Assembly (NCBI RefSeq): GCF_014805625.2
Contig: NW_023998455.1
Coordinates: 3,096,220-3,160,219 of the forward strand
From: Glossina fuscipes
Taxonomy: Eukaryota > Arthropoda > Insecta > Diptera > Glossinidae
Direction: 5' to 3'
Length of the DNA: 64,000 bases
Position 1 is the stretch's first letter. The number at the start of each line of letters is the position of its first letter. The position numbers and the translations under genes are program-made. The notes below the pieces were generated by a model, which ran no database searches, was not told the DNA's origin, and saw only the letters and a program-made list of their open reading frames with translations. This document shows, in pieces, positions 47,216-57,405 of the stretch.

Positions 47216-47754
47216 CTTCGGCTTCAAAATGGCCGCCTTCATATACTATACACTTATGCGAGCACTTCTATCTTCTATCTCTTCGATCGAATCGGAACGT
47301 ATATTTTAAGCTCAGGCAATAGTCAAAAGTCATATGAGGGTGAATACCATAGTTTTCGAACAATGTGAGTTGAATGTTTAACGAACGCGAGATATAATTG
47401 GTCTCGCGGAATATAATTGGTCTCATTTTTTCAGCATAGTATTATTCCAAAATTCCGAAAAAAAAATTCGTTGTGGGAAAGCGATTAAACTAAGTGTTTG
47501 AGTTCGAAGTTAATATACTTTAAATAAAATTCCGTTCAGTTTTAACGAATAACTTGAAATGAGAAAACATAGCTGTTTTTAAACTACGAGGTTCAATTTA
47601 GGAAGTTAAGGTTTGGCTATGCTTATGATGATTGTGCTTATTTTTTAGAGCTTAGGGAGTGTTTGTTGTTGTCATGACTCAAAGCATACCAAAAAAGTAT
47701 GAAACTTGCTGGCTATAGTCGATTTATCCGAAAAAGGCTATAATTAGAAAAAAA
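47216..47754 (+). other. Intron, nothing recognised
   Basis: Contains a short local duplication around GATATAATTGGTCTC near 47390-47425. No exon seen. Confidence 0.45.
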
Positions 47755-48195
47755 AACAACAACAAAATTTCAATACTCCATAATATTGGATGGGCATGGC
47801 TAGTTTTTCCAGGCACTGTTAAGTCTCCCATGGGTGAAATGGTGTTCTTGTTGTCGTACTTGTTTTGTTATTTATAAGTAATATGCGAAAGAGAATCTGT
47901 ACCGTTAGCTTGTGTTATATTGTAGGTGTGTCCTTCCACTGATTCGGTCCACTTTCATTAGCAAAGTGCATGCAAGAATTTCTTTCATTCGATGTCTATA
48001 GCTTTCTTGTTCCGCCAAACAGGACAGAGAAGCAGTTGGACGGACAGACATTCCTACACCTATTCAAAAATCGATATTGTTTAAGAATATGTATACACTT
48101 TAAAAAATGTCGAAAACTTTCTTCCTGCCTTTCTTCTTGAGACGTTACCAACCTCTTCACAAAATGAATATTCTTTCAGTCTTCGATAACGGCTA
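47755..48195 (-). repeat. Family A element, shortened
   Basis: CAATACTCCATAATATTGGA, TGGGCATGGCTAGTTTTTCC, GTGCATGCAAGAATTTC and GACGTTACCAACCTCTTCAC show the minus-strand family order. Confidence 0.55.
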
Positions 48196-48689
48196 GGAAA
48201 ACAATACAAAAAATATTTGTATCTATGTGTAGTTACACACATATGCGTTGTGCATATTTAATATGCTCGAACAAAAGCCTTTAAACGCAATTTGTCAATA
48301 AAGTACCGGGTCGGTCTGATTTGTCGGCAAGCGAAAGGAAGAGTCTGTTAGTTCTTCTTTGCACCTTTTTTTCAATGCTTTAACGAGTCGCGAGTTTTTG
48401 ATAGAGCATTATTATTAACGCACGAGTTTCCCAAAATTCCCGAATTTTCCATCCATATGACAAACCAAATACTGGTACTAAAGCAAGTAAAAGATTTGTT
48501 TTTCTTCAACATCCTGGCGATGGTGGGAAAGTAGTGAGGAAAGAGCAAGAGGCAAGAGATCCTAGTGCATTCCTATGCCTTTACATGCTTAGCACTCATC
48601 ATATCTGCGACTACGCATGACTTACCGCGTAGAGATTTGTACCCGCGAAGTCTGAATTGCCAGTCGCGACTCTTATCTGTTCGCCTATG

Positions 48690-49660
48690 CGTTTAAGAAA
48701 CCAGCGTAATGAAAATATGGAAAAAGACACACCTCTTATTGTACCGAAACCGATGCGAATAGATCTAAGCTTGTTTGTCCGTCTGTCCGTCTTATGGCTG
48801 TCCAGTCTGCCCATGTAAATTTGCGTTCAACCTACATTTGTGTAAGCCACAGGCTTTCATACACCAACGTCTTTTGACCCCAAGACGAACTCTTATGAAA
48901 ATAATTTCGATCGGTTCACTCTTTTGACCACACCGTATATAACGCCCTATTTTGAAAGGTCATTGGAAAAAAAAAATTTACAGTTTTCAATATGTTTCGA
49001 CAAAAGTAGCTAAGTAATAGCATTTCGTCACTCTAAATTGTTGTGAAAACTATGGACTAACTGGGGCAATTTTTTGAACCCCTCTCTCATATAAATGATC
49101 CTACGAAAACTTAATCCTTTTACGGCAAAAAAGTCGATTTTCCAATATTTCACGGTGAAATTGGCTCATAACAGTAAATTGATGAAGTCCGAGTTTGGAT
49201 TATGTAGGTCCATTTTTTGGGTACCATTACATATAAAAATTCTTATGAACCGTAAACATTTACATACCAAAAAGGCGTAATTATTAATTTTTTTGTTATG
49301 AGACTTTATTGTTGATAGTAATATAATCTAAAAATTGACTGGACCTATTTAGAAGCGCATGGGTCCATTTCTTGGCCCCACCAAGATAGCTCATGAGTAG
49401 TAAGGCCTTCGGAAAAAGACTAACTTTTAATATTTTATCACGGAAACCAATTCTTAGTTGCGATTGAGCAAAAAAACTAACGGTAGGGAATTTGGATCGC
49501 ATAGGTAACATATATACGCGTTATTACGAAAAGCAAGCTCTTATATGGAGAGAAGTTTTTCATAACAACAGTGGCTTGGCAAGAAAATACTTTGTATTCT
49601 TTGGTGTATTACTACCAAAAAGAGTGAATAACTACATTAGGCGAAGCGGTATATATGTTC
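48690..49660 (+). mobile_element. Family B INE-1-like element
   Basis: TTATTGTACCGAAACCGATG, GATCTAAGCTTGTTTGTCCG, ATAACGCCCTATTTTGAAAG and the inner block with TACGAAAACTTAATCCTTTT correspond to 3480-4375. It ends with TAGGCGAAGCGGTATATATG. Confidence 0.55.
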
Positions 49661-49704
49661 TTACATTACATTACATATGCAGAAATTCCTTACCATTACA
49701 TCTG

Positions 49705-50165
49705 TTGTAGTTTATGAAAAGAAATCCGTCCCTATTTCAATGCTTTCAAAAATACGAATATTTGTTGCTTTTATGTTCTTTACCTGTTTCGGTCCCTTTC
49801 TCAGTACTAACTTACCTGTTACTCTAAGAACTTTCAAAATTTTTACACTCGGTTGATTTTCTCTATTTTTATATACATATATGGTATGTATTGTGGTTTG
49901 TGAATAATCAGCAGAGGTCTTCCTAGTCCAGGTTCCGTTATGGGTGTGTCCTTTGAGCGAGTTGACATCAGCCTGGTCTTTGACAATTGAAATTTTCCTA
50001 TTATAAATAATGCCAATGGCCAAACTTGCAGACGAAATCTCCATTTTTGCGAGCTGGACGACGCGCAGGCGGAGATGCTTAAAGTGAGATTTAATACTGA
50101 GTCAGAATATGTACACCTCATAAGTTCTTTAAGGATCTAGTTCTTCTGGATTTTGGCAATCTTCG
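49705..50165 (-). repeat. Family A element, shortened
   Basis: TTATGGGTGTGTCCTTTGAG, CCAATGGCCAAACTTGCAGA and TTTGCGAGCTGGACGACG match the central part of minus-strand family A copies. Confidence 0.45.
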
Positions 50166-50189
50166 TGGGTGGTTATAAAAACTAATTAA

Positions 50190-50592
50190 ACCAATTTAAA
50201 ACAAGTGGAAACTATGGTGGGACATGACACATATTATTAAACACCCTACACCGCTTCATTTAGCTCAGTTATTCATACAGCGACTTTTTAGAATAAAGCT
50301 TTTTATGGCGCGTGCTCCGATCGAAGCCACTTTCGATAGCATCCATCCTTTGGTCAAGACACGTCACTGTACTAAATTTCATCAAAGTATTTTCAATATA
50401 GCAATCGATAGGTTAAACGCAAGAAAACGAGACAGGCGGACAGATGGGCAGACAAGCTCGGATCGATGCAAAGGGTTGTTCTGGATCGATCGGTATAATA
50501 AAAGATGAGGTCTGTCCCAACTCCTTCTGCACGCTGAATACGGCCCCAGAGACTTAATCCCACCGCAAGTGGTGTTGGGTATAAAAAGGGAG
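50190..50592 (-). mobile_element. Family B INE-1-like element, internally shortened
   Basis: Both ends are present: AAACAAGTGGAAACTATGGT, with ACACCCTACACCGCTTCATT on the left, and CCACCGCAAGTGGTGTTGGG with TATAAAAAG on the right. The element is only about 400 bases, so the middle is deleted. Confidence 0.6.
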
Positions 50593-52229
50593 AAGATAGT
50601 TTAAAACCAAAGGGAAACCATTGAGGTGAAAGAAATATTAATTCTCTGCCTTGGGAGACGCGTGACATTGCACTTAACAGACTTAAACAGAACGCGGAAT
50701 GACTTGTCGTGAGGATAAAGGAAAGTCAGAGGCTTGAAGTTTAAAGTAAAATAACTAAATACATGGAAGCGATGAAAATCCCCCAAAATCGTGTTACCCC
50801 GATTCGTTGCCGTTCACACTATTGGGAACAAAAAAAAAAAAAAAAACCATCCATATTAAACATCTTTGCAATCATATAGTCTATCTAATGGAGTAATTGA
50901 AAATTTCCGGTAGTTTTTTGACGACGATGTTTAAATAACGATTGCAAGAAAAGAAGAAGAGAAGAAGACATTTTTAGCTAAAACAGCACGTGATTGTTAA
51001 ACTAAGTGTACAATATGAACGTTTTATTTATCTGTTTTTTTTTTTTTTTTTTTTTTCTTGAATCAAAACACAAACTTCATATATACTGAGACATGTTTTC
51101 TTTTGATGGAGAAAACAAACGCAGGAGAAAAAAACCAGGTGAATATATGGAGGCCGGCTGGGCTCGGTGTACACATAGTAAACATTCTTTTGTAAAAGTC
51201 TTGTTTACGGTTCAGCATGCAAATAAAGGAGAGAAATGGCAAATGAAAATGTTGTTAATATTACGCCAACAATGTCAGCCGCGATAGGCAAAGAAAGCAA
51301 CAATAACAACACTTTCGTTAGAAATGCATAAAATATTAATGTGTATGTTTGTGTGTATGTATGCGTATGTTTGTATGTGTGTGTGTGTTTTGTGTGTGTG
51401 ATGATAACTACGGAGACATTTATAATAAGAAAATTTATGTTCAACTGCAGCGATATTTTATACATAATTTATTTACTTTTTTTTTGAAAAATTTCTTTTA
51501 TTTATTTATTTTTATTTATTTAATTTTTTTTTTTTTTTGTTTTTTTTTTGTGCCTACACGTACTACGCATACATTGTTCGCTAAAAAAAATGCGTATGTA
51601 CTGCAACTTCTTTATTGACTCGATTTCTTCTTTAATCTTCAACTTTGTCATTTACTCTTACTACACATTAAACGTTTTAGGTGCGAAACCTCGATTTCAT
51701 TTAAAAGTCAAAAAAAAAAAATATTACACACAAGTATAGAAATTTAATAATAAAATCACATGACATGAAAATGTTCAACATATATACATATACCACTTCA
51801 TATACACACACACATACACACATAAATATATATTTATATATATAAAGTTTCATTGTTTCGCTTCAATAAATGTTAATATCTGTCATCCGGGTTAAAGAGG
51901 TGATAAAAAAAGAATCATATATATATATATATATATATGCAAAAAATTTCTCATATCATGATTTTTATGAACAAACATCAAAATTTAATGAGTTTACAGA
52001 TTTTATCAAATATAGTAAATTAAAGTCATTCACTTTGCATAAGATATCGATTGCTATTGAACATATGCGTCTGACTTAATTTTCTCTTTTATCCGAATCG
52101 AAATTCGTTATCTGCATATCTTCAAACTCTTGCCACTGTTGGCCATATATGTGGACAATTTAGGTTTCTTATATCCTACACGACTTGGGTTACAGGGAAT
52201 ACTCAGCTAGTGAGGACCAGAAGGGCTTA
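50593..52229 (+). other. AT-rich intron with microsatellites
   Basis: Poly-A at 50830-50846, poly-T at 51038-51056, (GT)n at about 51340-51400, long T-rich tracts at 51478-51550 and (TA)n at 51917-51938. No exon recognised. Confidence 0.55.
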
Positions 52230-52870
52230 AGGTAGCCCCACGTTTTATTATACCGAACGATTCAGAATTATTTTCTAAATCGGTCTAAGTCTGTCTGTCT
52301 GTCCGTCTGTCCATGTATTTTAGTATTCAAGCTGCAGGCCGGGAATTTTTTTGATATATTGATGAAATTTCAAACAACGACATGTTTTGACCCGATGAGA
52401 GCCTTTATTCAAAATTCTTTCCATCGGTTCACTTTTTCCGAATTTAATTCATTCTTAATAGTACCATCAATATGGGTATCAAATAGAAGAACATGACGAA
52501 TAGAATGCGAAAAGTTAAGCGTATTAGTTCCAAATTAAATATTTTGGACGTGATGAAGTAGTGAACTGTGATTTTTCCGTTACAATACCGTAGATAGGGG
52601 AATCACATGAAAGGACTTGCAGAGTAGCACGCGAGAAGTTAAGTGTGTTAATACTAAATTATTTGTGGTAGATGTCACGACTTAGTCGATAAATGTTTCC
52701 TTAAAAATACCTTCGATGTAGGCATAAAATGAAAAAAAAAAAAAAAAGTTGAAGAATAGCATGCGATAAAGTGTTGTAGTTATAATTTACTTATGATAGA
52801 CGCTTAATACATAAAGTCTTGGACGTTAAAATCGTAAGTGGACCAAGCGTTTATGTGATGGATTTACGAG
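52230..52870 (+). repeat. Family B left part followed by three copies of a 120-140 base module
   Basis: After ACGTTTTATTATACCGAACG and CTAAGTCTGTCTGTCTGTCC, a module recurs three times: AATAGTACCATCAATATGGG at about 52455, ACAATACCGTAGATAGGGG at about 52581 and AAAATACCTTCGATGTAGGC at about 52706. Each is followed by GTAGAATGCGAAAAGTTAAG or a variant. The same module occurs once in each family C copy. Confidence 0.55.
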
Positions 52871-53224
52871 TACGACTTTCTATATACTATTATGTTTCAT
52901 TAAATATTTTACATTTTGTACATTTTATCCCGAAAGTTTGAATGAGAAAACTTAACAAGCCATGCACGTAGAATATCTGCACCGAACAATTTATAAAAGT
53001 TTTTTATCTCCGGCGAGGGGTAAGAATATATAAACAAAAAGATAGTGACGCGAAACTAAATCGAGCAATTGAAATGTGAAACAATGCCGTTTATGAAAAA
53101 GAGAACAAAATTGAAAAACATTTGTAGTTTTGTAGGCAAAAGGAAACAGAACAGAGTGTTACACGTTAACTCACCTCACCGCTTAAAAGAGAACTTGAAA
53201 GAAGAGCGATGTACAGGGAGAGAC

Positions 53225-53225
<1 letters not shown>

Positions 53226-53262
<37 letters not shown>

Positions 53263-53285
53263 AAAGAGAGAAAGAGAAAGAGAAG
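53226..53285 (+). repeat. (GA)n microsatellite
   Basis: An almost unbroken GAGAGA run followed by GAGAGAAAGAGAAAG. The Arg/Glu-rich open frame across it (53069-53314) is a consequence of the repeat. Confidence 0.8.
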
Positions 53286-53922
53286 ATATCTGTCTACAAT
53301 CAATGTTGCTATGAAAAGTTGTTTGTCAACATTTTGCTTTACTTTGCCGATTTGCTATCAAACCTGGTTTTGTTGTGTCTGTCCTATGTAGACTATAGCT
53401 GTAGCTAAAGTGTTTAGTTGGGCTTTAGCATAGCTTGGCTTTTACACATTAATGCTATGCTGCTTCTGTTTAGTAGAGACTCGCCTTTTTGTATTTTCTG
53501 CATTTTGCAAGAAAAAAAAAAAATTATTTTTTTTTTTCCTTTTTGCACATATGTCTAAGGTGGCTGCTATTGCGGTCGTTTGCTGTTGATTTGAGTGAGC
53601 TCGAGATGTTATTATTCTTATGAATAATCGTTAAGCTGTGCATGTGTGATGTTGAATTTTTGGTTCGGTTGCTGGCTAAATCTGACTCAAGCCATTAACA
53701 TCTCAACGACACAAGCAGCGTCCATTTCAATACCCTAATAGCAATCGCGTTGAATAGTCGCTTTAAACGGACTATCGAGATACACAACGAATATTAAATC
53801 GAAAAATGTAGTCACAAAAGCCAAACAATTTGAAAAATCTGTACTTTTTCGACAAAAAACAAAAAAAAACGAAAAAAAAACAAAACTTTTTTATTTTTTT
53901 TTTTCAATTTTTGTAAATCTTC

Positions 53923-54042
53923 TATTATAATAGAATAAAGGTGTAGTGTTAAAATTTGTTAAAATAAAATTATTAGCAAATTTATTTGCTAATAATTTTA
54001 TTTTAACAAATTTTAACACTACACCTTTATTCTATTATAATA
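53923..54042. repeat. Perfect palindrome, 59-base arms, 2-base centre
   Basis: Bases 53923-53981 are the exact reverse complement of 53984-54042; I checked this base by base. The inner ends are GCAAAT / ATTTGC and the outer ends TATTATAATAG / CTATTATAATA. Flanks are poly-T on the left and poly-A on the right, so weak pairing continues outward. It lies in the long intron 0.6 kb before the exon at 54628. It could extrude a cruciform or form a long RNA hairpin. A hairpin assembly artefact is the main alternative. Confidence 0.95.
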
Positions 54043-54279
54043 AAAAATTTTTAATAAAAAAAAAAAAAAAATTTCTTAAATTAAAGCAACAAGCATAGTT
54101 TTATAAATTAAAAAACCAAAAAAAAAAAGTAAAATCCTTTATTTTACATTAATAATCTGTGAAAAAAAATGTATTTGTAGCCAATTATCCCTATAGAGAA
54201 AAAAAAAAAAAGCGAAAAAAACCAGATCGCTTTATACCTGTTTTTCCAGTGAAAACCTGTTGAGCCTTTCGTTTATTAC

Positions 54280-54281
54280 AT

Positions 54282-54314
<33 letters not shown>

Positions 54315-54360
54315 CATATGCACGCGCGCGCTCACACACTCGCACACTCGCACACTCATC
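54280..54360 (+). repeat. (CA)n microsatellite with CACGC variants
   Basis: ACACACAC repeats lead into CACGCGCGCGCTCACAC and CGCACACTCGCACACTC. Confidence 0.85.
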
Positions 54361-54627
54361 AATAGATCAGACCCTACACACATATGGTTGGTTATAAGTG
54401 TAAGATAGACGTGTATCTCAAGTGAGTTCTTCATCTCACATATGCACCTATGCTTTTTCTTGATCACGATTCGGTTTGTTAGTGTGTATATGCGCGCCTA
54501 TTTATATTCGTTTCATAATATTTGAATTTATATGATTTTTGAATGATCTGTGCCTGCACTTTGTTCTCCGCGTCCAAATATTGGATTTAAAAGAAATTTC
54601 GATCCCTTTTCCCTATTCATACATACG

Positions 54628-54753
54628 ATGGATATTGTTGGCTCTTCAGCTGGGAATCATCATCAACAGCAGCAGCAGCAACAACAACAACAACAGCCAC
54701 AACACCAACAACTTGTTTTGCCAAATAATCATTATCGTCATGATTCACAACAG
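54628..54753 (+). CDS. Alternative first coding exon (set 3), 42 codons
   Basis: The ATG at 54628 starts MDIVGSSAGNHH, followed by a polyglutamine run and HQQLVLPNNHYRHDSQQ. It ends phase 0 at CAA CAG/GTAATT (54754). A stop in frame lies upstream at 54544. Reading on through the splice site gives 31 more codons to a stop at 54844 (with another CAA run), so an unspliced version is possible. A glutamine (opa) repeat in a short N-terminal exon is common in fly neural and regulatory genes. Its phase agrees with the exons at 40359 and 43916. The next exon is not in the window. No function can be assigned. Confidence 0.55.
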
Positions 54754-55057
54754 GTAATTATTAATAAAGAAATAAAACAACAACAACAACAACAACGGCA
54801 AGTGCCTCCAACGATATGTTGCCACATTAGTTGCGATGGCCATTGATACGTACCTTCGTAAAGGGCAAATTATTATCTAATATGAAGAAAAAAACGAAGA
54901 ACGTGAAGAGCCAACACCAGAACCCTATGGCTCCTTGCCAATGTAATAGAAAAAGTCTCCTTTTCCTTTAAACGGAAAGGGGTTCACTTTCTCTCATTTA
55001 GCGTAAGCAAGGCTTACTTGCATTTGCGATGCCATTTCTTGCCTATGCCATTTAATA

Positions 55058-56420
55058 ATATTTTATACCTTATATCTCCACTTCTTTTACTTTTTATCTT
55101 TTATGTTTAATCCTCTGTCGTAAACCTTATAATTGTATCTCAGGCCTTTTTTTTTATTCCCATCACCGAAGGACGAGGAGTATATTCATTTTGTCAAAAC
55201 GTTCGCAATGCCCACAAGAAATCAGCAGGGATCCACAAAGTATTTGGATTCTTGGTCAGCATTAAATTCTAAATCGATTTAAGCATATACGTCTGTCCGT
55301 CTGTCCGTCTGTGTAGTGTCTATTGTAAACATTCTCGTAGCCACAAAAGTAAAGCTATCGACTTGAAATTTGGCAGTAATATTGAAAGTTCTTGCAAGCA
55401 AGTTGGTATTGAAAACGGACCAAATCGGTCGAACGACACGCCCCTATCACCATGTAAACTGAGAACACCTATGTTTTTCAAAGGGGATGAAAAACTGGTT
55501 TTTGGCTCATTACTCATAAACTATAGCAAATAAATATACAAACATTTTAACGCTTGTTCTATGGGCGATGTTGTAGTACCTGTGGAAATGGCAAAAACCA
55601 TGACCACAGCTACGCATTAATAAAGTGTATCAAAATTTAATTCTTTTTTCAACGCCTTTATGACACGCAAATACAAGCTTGAAAACCTCCATAAAGTATA
55701 CAAATTCTTGGCCAACTTCAAATTTGGAATGCATGTCCCCTTGCTCGCCTGTCCGTCTCTTTGTTTGCCCAACTTTGTAGTATTTGTGTTAATATGAAGA
55801 TATCGCCCACAAATTTGCAAAAGAATTTGAAGGTGACTTAAACTTTTCGAAGATCACGCCTGCAACGCCCACGACAAAAACTTTTATTGTGAAAAGAAAT
55901 CAACTGCGCCCACTCCATACTACAGAGTATGAGAATTTTGTTCTTTTATTTCTTTTGTCTTTTTTTGGGGGTAAACGGTGATGGGTATAAAAAATTCGGT
56001 CGGGACTGAACTTGATTTTCTTATTTGTTATATTTATATCTTATACCTCACCATATTTTATAATAATTGTCTCTTATACCTAATATCTTTTATCTTACGT
56101 CTTATATCTTGTATGTTTTATCTCTTAGCTCTCTTACACCTTTAGCTTTTACCTTATGCTTTACTACATTTCATACCTAATAACTATAGATATATATATA
56201 TACATCCTATATCTATTGTCTCTTATTATATCCTATATCTCTGTCTACCTATAATTATATCTTATATATACTACCTTCTAGTCTATTTCTCATATCTGTT
56301 GCCTTATAAGTAGATATCCTATCTTATTATATTCCATACGTAAGATATTATTATACCCTATATATCATATCCTATGTACGTCGACGTAAGGTATTATATA
56401 GCTAATATCGGCAGAAGCGG
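55058..56420. repeat. Degenerate TTATATCTTATACC-type array, split by a family A insertion
   Basis: Words like TATACCTTATATCTCC and CTTATACCTAATATC, then TTACGTCTTATATCTTGTAT, run from 55058 to 55150 and resume from 56030 to 56420. The intact element at 55155-56029 sits between. The period is about 10-12 bases and irregular. Confidence 0.6.
55155..56029 (+). mobile_element. Family A INE-1-like element, full length
   Basis: The left end is TATTCCCATCACCGAAGGAC and the right end GGTGATGGGTATAAAAAATT. The right end continues with the hairpin TTCGGTCGGGACTGAA and then GATTTTCTTATTTGTT. It lacks coding capacity. The complete ends and clean insertion inside a simple array make this the reference copy for the family. 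Confidence 0.7.
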
Positions 56421-56569
56421 GCACAACGGTACACTGTTGTGCACTTACTTCATTTCATTTCATAAATAGATGCATTTCATCAATTTATCCGTCTTTTATC
56501 CATCTTTACAAAGCTCGATCGGCCACGAGTTCAGGTGGAAAGCTGAAGCAGTTGATAACTCATAGCTTA

Positions 56570-57340
56570 ATAAAACAAACAAAAACATTATAGTAAGGCA
56601 AGGTCGGCCTTTAAATATCCTCAACCCTATCACGCCTAATTCCTTCATTTATATGAAGGTAATAAAGTAAAAATTAGACTTTTTTGCATGTAAAGACATT
56701 TGCTTGATCCGCATTTGGCACAGTTAGGCTCTCTATCAAGGTACTCTTATGGACCAATTTTTATCATAGAATACTAAAATAAAAAAAAAAAGATATTTTG
56801 GAAATAAAAAAATTTAGTTTTCATGCCAAACTGCTATTGAGGATCAATTTTCTCCATGAATCATTGAAAATTACGCCTTTTTACCATAGAAAGATTCAGT
56901 TTTCCTGGAGCCGGTTATATGATGGGGGGAGACTACCGAAACAATTTTCAAAAGATCTAAAAATATTGCGACCTTTAGGTTGCACGCAAAGGTACTTGGG
57001 GAGACATCAAGCGGACAGAGGGACGGAAAAATTCATAGTAAAAGATGCGTCTATCTTAAGTTTCAAAATTTTGGTTAAAAAATTTAAAAAATTCCGACCT
57101 GTCATCTGAATACAGAGCTTAATGGGACAGAGGGACGGAAAAATTTATAATAAAAGACGCGTCTATTTTAAGTACCAATTTTTTTTTAAATATTTGAAAA
57201 ATTTCGATTTGTAGGCTGAAACATAAGAGTACATGAACATATATCAGTTGGACAGAGGGACATGTAAGCTTATAATAAAAGCTGGCTCTACCTTAAAATT
57301 TTCTGGATATTTAGCAGGAGAACCGAATTATTCTAAACAA
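56570..57340 (-). mobile_element. Family B INE-1-like element with internal tandem duplication
   Basis: CTTTAAATATCCTCAACCCT lies at the left. The block GACAGAGGGACGGAAAAATT occurs at about 57014 and 57127, and a variant at about 57251, so the segment was locally multiplied. The open frame at 56798-57109 is part of the repeat. Confidence 0.55.
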
Positions 57341-57405
57341 AAATTATTGCAAAAGTGCACTTTTCTGAGAACATAAAATAGTGATGTGATTGGAATATGG
57401 GTTTT

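Noticed and set aside
53069..53391. Arg/Glu-rich open frames
   Set aside because: Produced by the (GA)n microsatellite.
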